Both the position numbers and the translations under genes were made by a program. From assembly GCA_002798175.1 (NCBI GenBank), contig NWQL01000004.1, positions 1-50,080 of the forward strand: 50,080 nt of DNA, read 5' to 3'. Below the pieces are notes generated by a model, which was not told the origin of the DNA, ran no database searches, and saw only the letters and a program-made list of their open reading frames with translations. Below are positions 7,299-16,731 of this stretch, in pieces; position 1 is the first letter of the stretch; every line of letters begins with the position of its first letter. Origin of the DNA: Lysobacteraceae bacterium NML91-0213. GTDB taxonomy: Bacteria; Pseudomonadota; Gammaproteobacteria; Xanthomonadales; Xanthomonadaceae.

Positions 7299-8831
7299 TC
7301 ACGCGGCCGGCGGCGGCGCGCGCGCTGCGGGCCGGTAGTGCGCTTGCTCCAGCGCGCCGTGCTTCTCGAAGTGGGCGAGGATGGCGCGGATGGCGGTGGG
7401 TTCCTCGATGCTGGCGACGATCCGCACCGCGCCGCCGCAGTGGGCGCAGGTGGTGATGTCGATGGAAAAGACCCGCTTGAGCCGTTGCGCCCAGCTCATC
7501 GCACGGCGCTTCTGCTCGGGGCTGCGCGGCTCGTCGTGGGCGCTTGCGTCAACCGGCGCCGCATCGCCCGCAGGCCGCCTGCCGCGCCCCGAGGGCGTCA
7601 GCTGCGCGCGCAGATTTGCATTCGGGGCGAATACGCCGTGGAAGCGGGTGAGATGCGCGCGTGGCGGCGGGACCAGTGCCGCCAGCTTGGCGATGAAGTC
7701 CACCGCATCCCATTCGACATGCGTGGTGCCATTGCGCCATGGCGTCTTGAGCTGATACCGCACCCTTCCCTGCGGTGAGATCGATAGCCGCTGCTCGCTG
7801 ATCGCCGGGCGCGTGATGTAGCGGCACAGCTTTTCGAGCTTGTGGCTCTCGTGTGCTTCCGCGGCCACGCCGGCATGCAGCGAGAAGCCGCCGACCTTGC
7901 CGGCATCGCCCTCCAGCGAGCCTGCGTCACCGGGCAATGTTTGCAGCGTGACGACCTTGCGGCCAGCGTCGCGACCGGTGGCGATGCGGTAGGTCATCGA
8001 ACTCATCCGCAGCCCATCCATGCCGTCGTCGCTACCCGCGCTGTCGGACAGGAACACGGATTCGTCTTCGCCTTCGAGCCAGCCGCGGCGCGACAGGTGC
8101 CGGCACACGCGATGCGCGATGGTGTTGGCGAGCTGCGTCAGTTGCGCAGAGGTGGGGGCGCGGCGCAGGCGCGGCTTGCGCCGCGGGGGCTCGACGTTCG
8201 CGTCGTACACGCCGTCGAGCCACAGCATGTGGAAGTGAACATTCAGGTTCAGCGCGCTGCCGAAGCGCTGGATCAGGGTCACCGCACCGCACTGGGCGCT
8301 GGCGCGGTCGATGCCGGCTTGATCGGCCAACCAGCCGGCGATCACGCGCTGCACGATGCCCAGCACCGGGCCAATGGCTTCTGGCTTGCTGGCGAACAGG
8401 AAGCGCAGCGGGTACGGAAAACTCAGCACCCATTGCCGCACCGGCCGCGGGCCAAACACCTCCTCCACCAGGTGCCGCGCGCTCTCGGCCATGCGCCGCG
8501 CCCCGCAGCTGGGGCAGAAGCCGCGCTTCTTGCAGGAGAAGGCCACCAGCCTCTCGGCCCGGCACTGCTCGCACACCACGCGCAGGAAACCGTGCTCGAG
8601 CACGCCGCAGCGCAGGTAGGTCTCGAACTCCTCGCGCACATACTCGGGCAGCGAGCGGTCTTGCGCCTCAAGACTTGCGATGAAGTCCGGGTAGTGCGCC
8701 TCGACCAGCGCGTACAGCAGCGTGCGCTCGGGAACATGGCGTGCGTAGCTCGGCGCGGCCGCCAGCGCGGTGTTTGCGGCACGGGCGACACGCGGCGCGG
8801 CGCGTCCCTCCGGTGCGGTGAGGCACAGCAC
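7299..8831 (-). CDS. IS91-family (ISCR-like) rolling-circle transposase
   Basis: The ORF is 510 codons from a GTG at 8831; the conserved protein begins around PERTLLYALVEAHYPDF near 8735, so the true start may be internal. Visible in order: an N-terminal zinc-binding region (VVCEQC...FSCKKRGFCPSCGARR), the HUH metal-binding motif NLNVHFHMLWLDGVY, a Tyr in KLCRYITRPAI that is the likely DNA-attacking residue, and a C-terminal CAHCGG zinc-knuckle-like motif. Its length is close to the known family range. The enzyme nicks at oriIS and drives one-ended transposition. Its direction of transcription points through oriIS toward the TolC-HlyD-permease genes. Confidence 0.93.
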   Translation of the reverse strand: MLCLTAPEGRAAPRVARAANTALAAAPSYARHVPERTLLYALVEAHYPDFIASLEAQDRSLPEYVREEFETYLRCGVLEHGFLRVVCEQCRAERLVAFSCKKRGFCPSCGARRMAESARHLVEEVFGPRPVRQWVLSFPYPLRFLFASKPEAIGPVLGIVQRVIAGWLADQAGIDRASAQCGAVTLIQRFGSALNLNVHFHMLWLDGVYDANVEPPRRKPRLRRAPTSAQLTQLANTIAHRVCRHLSRRGWLEGEDESVFLSDSAGSDDGMDGLRMSSMTYRIATGRDAGRKVVTLQTLPGDAGSLEGDAGKVGGFSLHAGVAAEAHESHKLEKLCRYITRPAISEQRLSISPQGRVRYQLKTPWRNGTTHVEWDAVDFIAKLAALVPPPRAHLTRFHGVFAPNANLRAQLTPSGRGRRPAGDAAPVDASAHDEPRSPEQKRRAMSWAQRLKRVFSIDITTCAHCGGAVRIVASIEEPTAIRAILAHFEKHGALEQAHYRPAARAPPPAA

Positions 8832-9037
8832 GGAACGATCCTGCGCATCGACGGCTGCACAGTGTTCCGCGCGGCCTCATCGCCGCCCATCGGCATTTCT
8901 CCCGCGCATGGGTAAGACATCGGCGCGGCGCAGCGTAGCAAATCACCTACCTGAGGGCACCTCTAAAAACCCCCGCTCTCGCGCCAGCAGCCCTCAGCAG
9001 AGTGCCCCGCTGACGGCATCAGGGTGATCCTCCGGGT

Positions 9038-9134
9038 ACAACAACTGCGGCGCATGACAATCGATCCTGAAGCTGGCCAGAAACCGGCGGACAACCCGCA
9101 AAACGGGGATGAGAGTTCCCGATTCGACTGCGGC
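9038..9134. repeat. 97-bp direct repeat, copy 1
   Basis: Matches 9187-9283 with three mismatches, offset 149 bp. The unit begins acaacaactgcggcgcatga and contains a palindromic ctggccag core. The unit type was not recognised; it does not show attC or REP features that I could identify. Confidence 0.9.
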
Positions 9135-9186
9135 GCAGAGGGTCAGGTCTAGAATTGTTGCACCGCGTCGCATTCAGCAACAAAGC

Positions 9187-9283
9187 ACAACAACTGCGGC
9201 GCATGACAATGAATCCTGAAGCTGGCCAGAAACCGGCGGACAACCCGCAAAACGGGGATGAGAGTTCCCGATTCGACTGTGGC
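9187..9283. repeat. 97-bp direct repeat, copy 2
   Basis: Second copy of the unit at 9038-9134, same orientation. The 52-bp spacer between copies is not repeated. Confidence 0.9.
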
Positions 9284-9498
9284 AGCAAGGCGCAGGTCCA
9301 TGCAGCATTTCATCACTGAGAGACTTTTTCGCCGCCTTCAGGCTGTTGAGGAAGCGTCTGTAGATGCAGCCGCTGCGCGAGCGATTGCAGGCGGCGCAGC
9401 AGTGATTCATGGTTGCCGAATCTGCTGCGGCCAGGCCTCCCGCTGACGCAGTGCTGGACCTGCCACGCGCAACCCGAATCGAGGTCTTGTCCGGCACG

Positions 9499-9951
9499 CT
9501 AAAAGAGCAGGTCAAAGATAGCCATGGCCCGCTCCCAGTGCACGCTCTGCGGGTTTTTGACCTTAGGATCGAGGATTTTGAAGGCACGTGCCAGCGCCAC
9601 CGTCAGCCCGCCGACCAGGCGCGGCAACTCCGCTTCCATCTCATAGCTGTAGGCCAGGTCGAGCGGGGGCAGGGCTACCAGCTGATCCAGGATAGGCTGA
9701 AGCTCCAGTGCGGTGTCCAGCCCGTCGAAGGCCCGCATGCTCTCCTTGAAGCCGAGCGTCAGCGGCAGGTCGTGCAGCTGGATGACGTCTCGCTGGTTGT
9801 CCTTGGCCGTGGCCTGCGCCGCCAGCAACAGATCGTAGACCTTCTGCCGCACGAAATCGTTCAGCCGCGCCAGGTCGTTCTTGTCCACGTCCAGGCCGGC
9901 TGCCTCCCGAAAGAGCCGTTCAAACTTCGATACGCCGATGATTTTCGCCAT
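9499..9951 (-). CDS. DUF1931 family protein (bacterial doublet histone fold)
   Basis: This 150-residue acidic-to-neutral protein starts at ATG 9951 behind a strong purine-rich site (ggaggagata). It matches DUF1931 from memory: VSKFERLFREAAGLDVDKND, LNDFVRQKVYDLLLAAQATA, RDVIQLHDLPLTLGF in the first half and PLDLAYSYEMEAELPRLVGG, LTVALARAFKILDP in the second. Each half has the short-long-short helix pattern of a histone fold, so one chain should resemble a histone dimer. A structure of an Aquifex member (Aq_328) is recalled to show this. The cellular role is not established. The gene sits alone between the repeat pair and a large hairpin, inside the insertion carried with the ISCR-type element, so here it looks like mobile cargo. 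Confidence 0.85.
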   Translation of the reverse strand: MAKIIGVSKFERLFREAAGLDVDKNDLARLNDFVRQKVYDLLLAAQATAKDNQRDVIQLHDLPLTLGFKESMRAFDGLDTALELQPILDQLVALPPLDLAYSYEMEAELPRLVGGLTVALARAFKILDPKVKNPQSVHWERAMAIFDLLF

Positions 9952-9990
9952 AGTTCTATCTCCTCCTGTCAGACTTACAGTGACACTAAT

Positions 9991-10032
9991 AGCACGGACA
10001 CCGGGGGCCGGAGAGCCTCCGGTGTCCGTGCT
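9991..10032. promoter_or_regulatory. Long perfect hairpin in the DUF1931 leader
   Basis: Arms of 14 bp at 9991-10004 and 10019-10032 (agcacggacaccgg and complement) flank a 14-base GC-rich loop, 40 bp upstream of the DUF1931 start. No T-run follows on either strand. It could be a leader hairpin, a repressor palindrome, or a terminator relic. Confidence 0.55.
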
Positions 10033-10088
10033 TACGCATTAACGCATGGTGCCGGCCGGCGCTATTGCTTCGCGGCATGATGCCTACA

Positions 10089-10493
10089 CTCCATTGCACC
10101 GGCCGCCGCCATCGTGATGCCAGTCATGGTGGCGCCGCAACCTCACTGGCGTCTGCGGCCCTCCGCCGCAACCTCCCGAGCACCCGCTCCTCCACATCAT
10201 CCACCAGCGTGTACGCCGCCGGCACCACCACCAGGCTCAACACCGTCGAGGTGATCAACCCACCGATCACCGCCACCGCCATCGGCATGCGGAAGCTTGA
10301 ATCCGCCGTCAGACCCAGCGCGATCGGCATCATGCCCGCCCCCATCGCCAGCGTGGTCATGATCACCGGCCGAGCACGCTTGTGGCACGCGTCCATCAGC
10401 GCCTCGTGGCGGGTCATGCCCTTTTCCTCGGCCATCACGGCGTAGTCGACCAGCAGGATCGAGTTCTTGACCGCGATGCCGATCAGCAGGATC
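10089..10493. repeat. 405-bp direct repeat, right copy (RND/TolC junction)
   Basis: This is the counterpart of 6638-7042. Here the RND end belongs to the intact pump gene. The TolC-like start (MTGITMAAAGAME) runs out after about 13 codons at base 10089 into unrelated sequence, leaving a dead channel-gene stub. Confidence 0.95.
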
Positions 10494-13204
10494 AGGCCGA
10501 TCAGCACCGACAGCGAGATGTCCAGGCCGGTGATCAGCAGCGCGCCGAACGCGCCGCCCGCGGCCAGCGGCACCGCGACCAGGATCGTCACCGGCTGGCT
10601 GGCGTGGTTGAACAGCAGCAGCAGCACCCCGTAGACGCAGAAGATGCCGGCCACCATGGCCATGGCGAAGCCGCCGAACATCTCGGCGAAGATCTCGCTG
10701 TCGCCGGCGGCCTGGCGGTCCACGCCCGGCGGGAGGTTCTGCAGCGAGGGCAGCGCGTCGATCTGGCCTTCCACCTCGCCCATCGCCATGCCGTTGAGGT
10801 CGACTGTGATCGTCACGTTGCGACGCCTGTCGAAGCGGTCGATCTGCGACGGCCCGCTGGCGATGGTGATCGAGGCCACGGACGACAGGGGCACGCTGCC
10901 ACCGGTGGCGGTGGGCACGCGCAGCTGGCCGAGCAGCGACGGATCCGACAGCGCGCGCTCGTCCAGCTGCACGCGGATCGGTACCTGGCGTTCGGGCAGG
11001 TTGAGCTTGGCGAGGAACTGTTCGTAGTCGCCGCGCGTGGCCACGCGGGTGGCAGCGGCGATGTCGGCGGTGGACACGCCCAGGTCGGCCGCGCGCGCGG
11101 GGTCCGGGCGCACGATCACTTCCGGCCGCACCAGCGCCGCCGATGACCCGACGGTGCCCAGGCCGGGCAGCTGCCGGATCTCGCGCTCCACGTCGCGTGC
11201 GGCCGCGGCCAGCTTGACCGGGTCGTCGCCAGCCAGCACCAGTTGCAGCGCGCGCCCGGGCTCGCCACCCTGGAAGCTCAGGCGCACGCCGGGCAGGTCG
11301 GCCAGTCGCTCGCGGACCACCGTTTCCAGCTCGTACTGGGTCAGGTCGCGGTCGTCCTTCCAGCGGATCGTGAGCGTGGCCTTGCGCAGTTCGGCGCTGG
11401 TGAGGTCGCCCGCGTGGCCGTTGGCGCCCGAGTTGCTGCCGGCGGTGACGAACACGTGTTCGATCTCGGGGATGTCGGCGATGCGCCGGCGCGCGGTTTC
11501 GGCCACCTCTTCCGTGGTTGCAAGCGCGGTGCCCGGCGGCAGCTCGATCAGCACGTTGCTCTGGATGCCGTCGGTGGGCGGGATGAAGGTCACCTTCAGC
11601 AGCGGCAGCAGCGCCAGCGAGCCGATGAAGATCGCCAGCGCGACCACCAGCGTGCGGTTGCGGTGCTGGAGCGCGTTGTCGACGAAGCGCAGGTACCACT
11701 GCATCAGCTTCGAGTCGCCCTTGTGCTCGGGCAGCGGCTTCAGCATGTACGCCGCCATCATCGGCGTGATCAGGCGCGCCACCAGCAGCGAGAACATCAC
11801 CGCCGCGGCCGCGGTCCAGCCGAACTCGCGGAAGAACTTGCCGGGAATGCCGGGCATGAAGGCCACGGGGATGAACACCGCCGCCAGCGTGCACGAGGTC
11901 GCGATCACCGCCAGGCCGATCTCGTCGGCGGCCTCCAGCGCGGCCTGCTTCGGCGCCTTGCCCATGCGCAGGTGGCGGTCGATGTTCTCGACCTCGACGA
12001 TGGCGTCGTCGACCAGGATGCCGACCACCACGGCAAGCGCCAGCAGCGTGATCATGTTGAGGCTGAAGCCCAGCCAGTACATCATCGCGAAGGTCGGGAT
12101 GATCGACAGCGGCAGCGCCACGGCGCTGATGAAGGTGGCGCGGAAGTCGCGCAGGAACAGGAATACCACCAGCACCGCCAGCGCCGCGCCCTCGTAGAGC
12201 ATGTGCATCGAGGAGTCGAACGAGTCCTCGGCCACCTGGGTGGTCGAGGCCACCTCGACCACGCGCACGCGCGGCTGTTCCTGCTGCAGCTTCGCCACGC
12301 TTTCGCGCACGGCGTTGCCGACGTCGACCTCGCTGGTGTTGGTGGTGCGCTGCACGGCGAAGCCGATCACCGGCCGGCCATCGAGCGTGGTGCGCTGGCT
12401 GACGGTGGCGTGGCCGTCGCTCACGGTGGCCAGCGTCGACAGGCGCACGCTGCGGCCGTCCGGCATGGAGATGGGGAAGTCGGCGAGGTCGGCGGCGGAA
12501 TCGACGGTGCCGAGGGTGCGCACCGCCTGCTCGCCTCCGCCCACGGTGGTGCGCCCGCCGGGCTGCTCCTGCTGGATGCGCGCGAGCTGCTGGCTGATCA
12601 GCGCGGGGCTGGCGCCGAAGCCCTGCACCGCTTCGGGCCGCAGCGCCACGCGGATCTCGCGGTCGACGCCGCCGATGCGGCGCACCGCGCCGACGCCGGG
12701 CACCGCGAACAGCCGCTTGGACACGGTGTCGTCGATGAACCAGCTGAGCTCCTCGTCGCTCCAGCCATCGGCGGTGACGGCATAGGTCAGCATGTCGCCG
12801 CCGGTGACGTTGACCAGCGACACGATCGGCGGCTCGACGTCGGCCGGCAGGTCGATGCGCACGCGGTCGATGGCGTCGCGCACCTCGTCCTTGGCCAGCG
12901 TGCCGTCCTTCTCGATCTCGAAGGTGAGGATGGTGGTCGACACGCCTTCGTTGACGATGGACGCCATGTTGCGCAGCGCGGGGATGCTGGCGGTGGCGTC
13001 CTCGATCTTGCGGGTGACCTGGGTCTCGAGCGTGCTGGGGCTGGCGCCGGGCAGCATCACGGTGACATTGACCACCGGTACGGTGAGGTCCGGGAACTGC
13101 GACACCGCCAGCCGGTTGAAGGCGACCAGGCCGGCGGCGGTGAGCAGGATGAACACCAGGATCGCCGGCAACGGCCGGTGGATCGACCACGCGGAGAAGT
13201 TCAT
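10124..13204 (-). CDS. RND (HAE1-type) multidrug efflux pump, inner-membrane subunit
   Basis: The 1026-residue length is standard for AcrB/MexF-type pumps. It begins with the family N-terminus (MNFSAWSIHRPLPAILVFIL, first membrane helix). It carries the proton-relay aspartate pair in helix 4 (VGILVDDAIVEVENIDRHL), the large porter loops, and the second six-helix block with VAVPLAAGGAFGALLITG and IGIAVKNSILLVDYAVM near the end. The start overlaps the adaptor's stop by 4 bp. Downstream, the ATGA overlap with a TolC-like start survives, but that channel gene is only a stub here because of the insertion. The pump should expel hydrophobic or amphipathic compounds using proton flux; the specificity is unknown. 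Confidence 0.95.
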   Translation of the reverse strand: MNFSAWSIHRPLPAILVFILLTAAGLVAFNRLAVSQFPDLTVPVVNVTVMLPGASPSTLETQVTRKIEDATASIPALRNMASIVNEGVSTTILTFEIEKDGTLAKDEVRDAIDRVRIDLPADVEPPIVSLVNVTGGDMLTYAVTADGWSDEELSWFIDDTVSKRLFAVPGVGAVRRIGGVDREIRVALRPEAVQGFGASPALISQQLARIQQEQPGGRTTVGGGEQAVRTLGTVDSAADLADFPISMPDGRSVRLSTLATVSDGHATVSQRTTLDGRPVIGFAVQRTTNTSEVDVGNAVRESVAKLQQEQPRVRVVEVASTTQVAEDSFDSSMHMLYEGAALAVLVVFLFLRDFRATFISAVALPLSIIPTFAMMYWLGFSLNMITLLALAVVVGILVDDAIVEVENIDRHLRMGKAPKQAALEAADEIGLAVIATSCTLAAVFIPVAFMPGIPGKFFREFGWTAAAAVMFSLLVARLITPMMAAYMLKPLPEHKGDSKLMQWYLRFVDNALQHRNRTLVVALAIFIGSLALLPLLKVTFIPPTDGIQSNVLIELPPGTALATTEEVAETARRRIADIPEIEHVFVTAGSNSGANGHAGDLTSAELRKATLTIRWKDDRDLTQYELETVVRERLADLPGVRLSFQGGEPGRALQLVLAGDDPVKLAAAARDVEREIRQLPGLGTVGSSAALVRPEVIVRPDPARAADLGVSTADIAAATRVATRGDYEQFLAKLNLPERQVPIRVQLDERALSDPSLLGQLRVPTATGGSVPLSSVASITIASGPSQIDRFDRRRNVTITVDLNGMAMGEVEGQIDALPSLQNLPPGVDRQAAGDSEIFAEMFGGFAMAMVAGIFCVYGVLLLLFNHASQPVTILVAVPLAAGGAFGALLITGLDISLSVLIGLILLIGIAVKNSILLVDYAVMAEEKGMTRHEALMDACHKRARPVIMTTLAMGAGMMPIALGLTADSSFRMPMAVAVIGGLITSTVLSLVVVPAAYTLVDDVEERVLGRLRRRAADASEVAAPP

Positions 13205-14409
13205 TCGGCGAGCGTCCCGGTGGCGGCGTCGCGGGTGGCCTCGCGGGTGGCGCCCGCACCGGCGGGCGTGGCGGGCGCGGTGGCGGCGTCGCCGCCGGCG
13301 GCTGCACCGGCACTGGCGGCCTCGGCATTAGCGGCATCAGCGGCGTCGGCGCCGTCGACCACGCGCACCAGGTCGCCATCGCCGAGGAAGCCGGCGCCAC
13401 GGGCGACCACGCGGTCCTCCACGCTCAGGCCGTCGCGGATCTCGATCATGTCGCCATGGGTGGTGCCGACGCTGACCCCGCGCTCGCGCACGCGGCCGTC
13501 GGGTTCGACGGTGAAGGCATAGGCGCGGCCGTCGCGGCGCACGATGGCCTCGTTGGGCACCAGCAGTGCCTGCGCCCGGCCCAGTGCCAGCCGCCCCTGC
13601 GCGAACATGCCGGCGCGCAAGGGCCCGGGGTCGGGCAGGTCGACGTAGACGGTGCCGGTGCGGCGCTGCGGGTCGAGCGCCGGCGATACCGTGCGCACGC
13701 GGCCCTCGACGAAGCCGGTCGGCGATTCCACCCGCACCGGGGTGCCGGTATCCACCCGCAGCAGGTCGGCCTCGGCGAGTTCGGCGCGCCATTCCAGCCG
13801 GCCGTCGCGGATCAGCCGCAGCAGCTCGCCGCCGGCGCCGACCACCTGCCCCGGCTGCACGCTGCGCGCCGACACCACGCCGTCCACCGGCGCGCGCACC
13901 ACGGTGAAGTCGCGCTGCACACGCGCGGCGTCGCGGCTGGCGATCGCGGTGTTGAGCCGCGCCTGCGCGTTATCGCGTTCGGCCTCGGCCTGCTCGGCGT
14001 CCTGCAGCGCGACCAGGCGTTCGTCGGCCAGTTCGCGCACGCGTGCGGCGCGGCGGCGCGCAGTCTCGAGGTTGGTTTCGGCCTCGCGCACCGAGGCCTG
14101 GGACTGCTGCAGCTGCGAGGCCAGGGTGCGGTCGTCGACCCGCAGCAGCACGTCGCCGGCGGCGACCACGCTGCCGACTTCCACCTCCACGCTGGCCACC
14201 CGCAGGCCCGACAGCTCCACTCCCACCGAGACCTCCTCCCACGCCTCCACCGCACCCGAGGCGACCACCTCGCGGGTGACCTCGCGCTGCTGCGGGGTGG
14301 CCAGGACCACGGTCAGGCTTGGCACGGCCTCGGCGGGGGCGTCATCGCCACACGCACTGAGGGCAAGCAACAGGATCGGAACGAGGGCAAGACGCGGGAA
14401 TCGGCGCAT
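13201..14409 (-). CDS. RND efflux periplasmic adaptor lipoprotein (MFP)
   Basis: The 402-residue protein has a lipoprotein signal (PILLLALSAC, acylated Cys20). A lipoyl-like domain follows (VEVGSVVAAGDVLLRVDDRT), then a coiled-coil hairpin with many Ala/Arg/Glu (about 85-150). The second lipoyl half (FTVVRAPVDGVVSARSVQPG) and beta-barrel/membrane-proximal domains follow. An Ala-rich tail of about 45 residues after VRVVDGAD is probably disordered. It is the first gene of the RND operon and overlaps the pump gene by 4 bp. It connects pump and channel in the periplasm. No regulator is visible next to it; only 68 bp separate its start from the YgjP-like gene. Confidence 0.95.
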   Translation of the reverse strand: MRRFPRLALVPILLLALSACGDDAPAEAVPSLTVVLATPQQREVTREVVASGAVEAWEEVSVGVELSGLRVASVEVEVGSVVAAGDVLLRVDDRTLASQLQQSQASVREAETNLETARRRAARVRELADERLVALQDAEQAEAERDNAQARLNTAIASRDAARVQRDFTVVRAPVDGVVSARSVQPGQVVGAGGELLRLIRDGRLEWRAELAEADLLRVDTGTPVRVESPTGFVEGRVRTVSPALDPQRRTGTVYVDLPDPGPLRAGMFAQGRLALGRAQALLVPNEAIVRRDGRAYAFTVEPDGRVRERGVSVGTTHGDMIEIRDGLSVEDRVVARGAGFLGDGDLVRVVDGADAADAANAEAASAGAAAGGDAATAPATPAGAGATREATRDAATGTLAE

Positions 14410-14477
14410 TGGCAGCGGCAGCCTATTCAGGGAGCGCGCACGCTACCAGCCTCGCGATAACTTCGCGATGACGATGC

Positions 14478-14990
14478 CTACCCGGGCGCGGGCACCGGCG
14501 ATCGCGATTCCAGCCAGGTGAGGTAGAGCCGCAGGTCGAACTCCAGCTGGTGGTAGTCGGGTTCCATGTGCGTGCACAGCTGGTAGAAGGCCCTGTTGTG
14601 CTCGGCTTCCTTCATGTGGGCGAGTTCGTGCACCACGATCATCCGCAGGAACGCCGCGGGGGCATCGCGGAACACGCTGGCGATGCGGATCTCGCGGCTG
14701 GCTTTCAGCCGGCTGCCCTGCACCCGCGAGATGGTGGTGTGGGTGCCGAGCGTATGCCCGAGCACCTGCAGCCTGCCGTCATAGAGCACCTTCCCCAGCG
14801 GCGCGGCCTTGCGCATGTGGCGCTCCTTCAGCGCCTGCACGTACGCGTAGAGCTGGCCGTCATTGCGCACCGCGTGGGCCTCGCGGTACTTCGCCGACAG
14901 CAGCGCGCCCAGGCGGTCCTGCGCGATCAGCTCGCGCACCTGCTCCAGCACCTGCGGCGGGTAGCCGCCGAGGTATTTCAGCGGTTGCAT
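14478..14990 (-). CDS. YgjP-like zinc metalloprotease (DUF45 family)
   Basis: The protein has 170 residues from ATG 14990. Its zinc site VVHELAHMKEAEHNRAFYQL has the HExxH motif and the downstream His expected for the YgjP/M48-like DUF45 family. The preceding ASREIRIASVFRDAP also fits. The role in bacteria is poorly known; family members resemble the protease domain of SprT/Wss1-type enzymes. The gene begins 52 bp after purA ends in the same direction and may be cotranscribed with it. A longer in-frame extension upstream overlaps purA and is not supported. Confidence 0.85.
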   Translation of the reverse strand: MQPLKYLGGYPPQVLEQVRELIAQDRLGALLSAKYREAHAVRNDGQLYAYVQALKERHMRKAAPLGKVLYDGRLQVLGHTLGTHTTISRVQGSRLKASREIRIASVFRDAPAAFLRMIVVHELAHMKEAEHNRAFYQLCTHMEPDYHQLEFDLRLYLTWLESRSPVPAPG

Positions 14991-15042
14991 CGGCAGGAAC
15001 CCCGCCTGCGCGGGGTCCTGTGCTGCATGGAGGACGCTGCGA

Positions 15043-16539
<1,497 letters not shown>

Positions 16540-16731
16540 TCAGCCGGCGCCGCGCACCAGGTAAAGCGCCACCAGCCCGACCACGAGCGTGATGCCGCCA
16601 AGCCTGCGTACGTGGCTGTCCGGCAGCTGCAGGATCTGCACCATGGTGCGCTTCCAGCCACCGGGCATCGCGAACAGGACCAGCCCTTCCAGCACCGCCA
16701 CCAGGCACAGCGCGGCCCACAGGTCGCTCAT
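16540..16731 (-). CDS. DUF2065 (YjeT-like) small membrane protein
   Basis: The product is 63 residues with two hydrophobic helices (LWAALCLVAVLEGLVLFAMP and LGGITLVVGLVALYLV) separated by a short basic loop (GWKRTMVQ). This is the typical length and arrangement of the DUF2065/YjeT family. The start overlaps the hflC stop by 4 bp. Its place between hflC and purA is conserved in gammaproteobacteria. No molecular function is known; an accessory role with the HflKC membrane complex is plausible from context alone. Confidence 0.88.
   Translation of the reverse strand: MSDLWAALCLVAVLEGLVLFAMPGGWKRTMVQILQLPDSHVRRLGGITLVVGLVALYLVRGAG

Larger units (their letters stand above)
7043..8940 (-). mobile_element. 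ISCR-like IS91-family element (complete or nearly so)
   Basis: The element runs from its oriIS end at 7043 through the transposase gene (7299-8831). The terIS end upstream of the transposase is not recognisable to me; the right coordinate is an estimate. There are no terminal inverted repeats, as expected for the family. IS91/ISCR elements move by rolling-circle replication and can carry DNA lying beyond terIS when termination fails. Here that side holds a direct repeat pair and a DUF1931 gene. The 235 bp between oriIS and the transposase stop contain no gene. Confidence 0.8.
8832..9498. other. Gene-free stretch between transposase and DUF1931 gene
   Basis: This 667-bp stretch contains the undefined terIS side of the ISCR-type element, then the two 97-bp direct repeats (9038-9134, 9187-9283). 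A further 215 bp follow without a convincing reading frame. ORFs crossing the repeats simply translate the same repeat twice (SHPRFAGCPPVSGQLQD), with no family resemblance. Confidence 0.6.

Noticed and set aside
9038..9283. Integron attC sites
   Set aside because: The repeats do not show the paired 7-bp core sites of attC, and no integrase gene is in the window.
9038..9283. CRISPR array
   Set aside because: There are only two copies, the unit is far too long, and there are no cas genes.
10075..10126. A second TolC gene start next to the intact RND pump
   Set aside because: It keeps only about 13 matching codons before unrelated sequence, so it is a stub from the duplication and not a gene.
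11243..13522. A 759-codon open frame antisense to the RND pump and adaptor genes
   Set aside because: It is rich in His, Arg, Gly and Asp with no hydrophobic core or motifs, as expected for the complement of a high-GC gene. The minus-strand genes are unmistakable.
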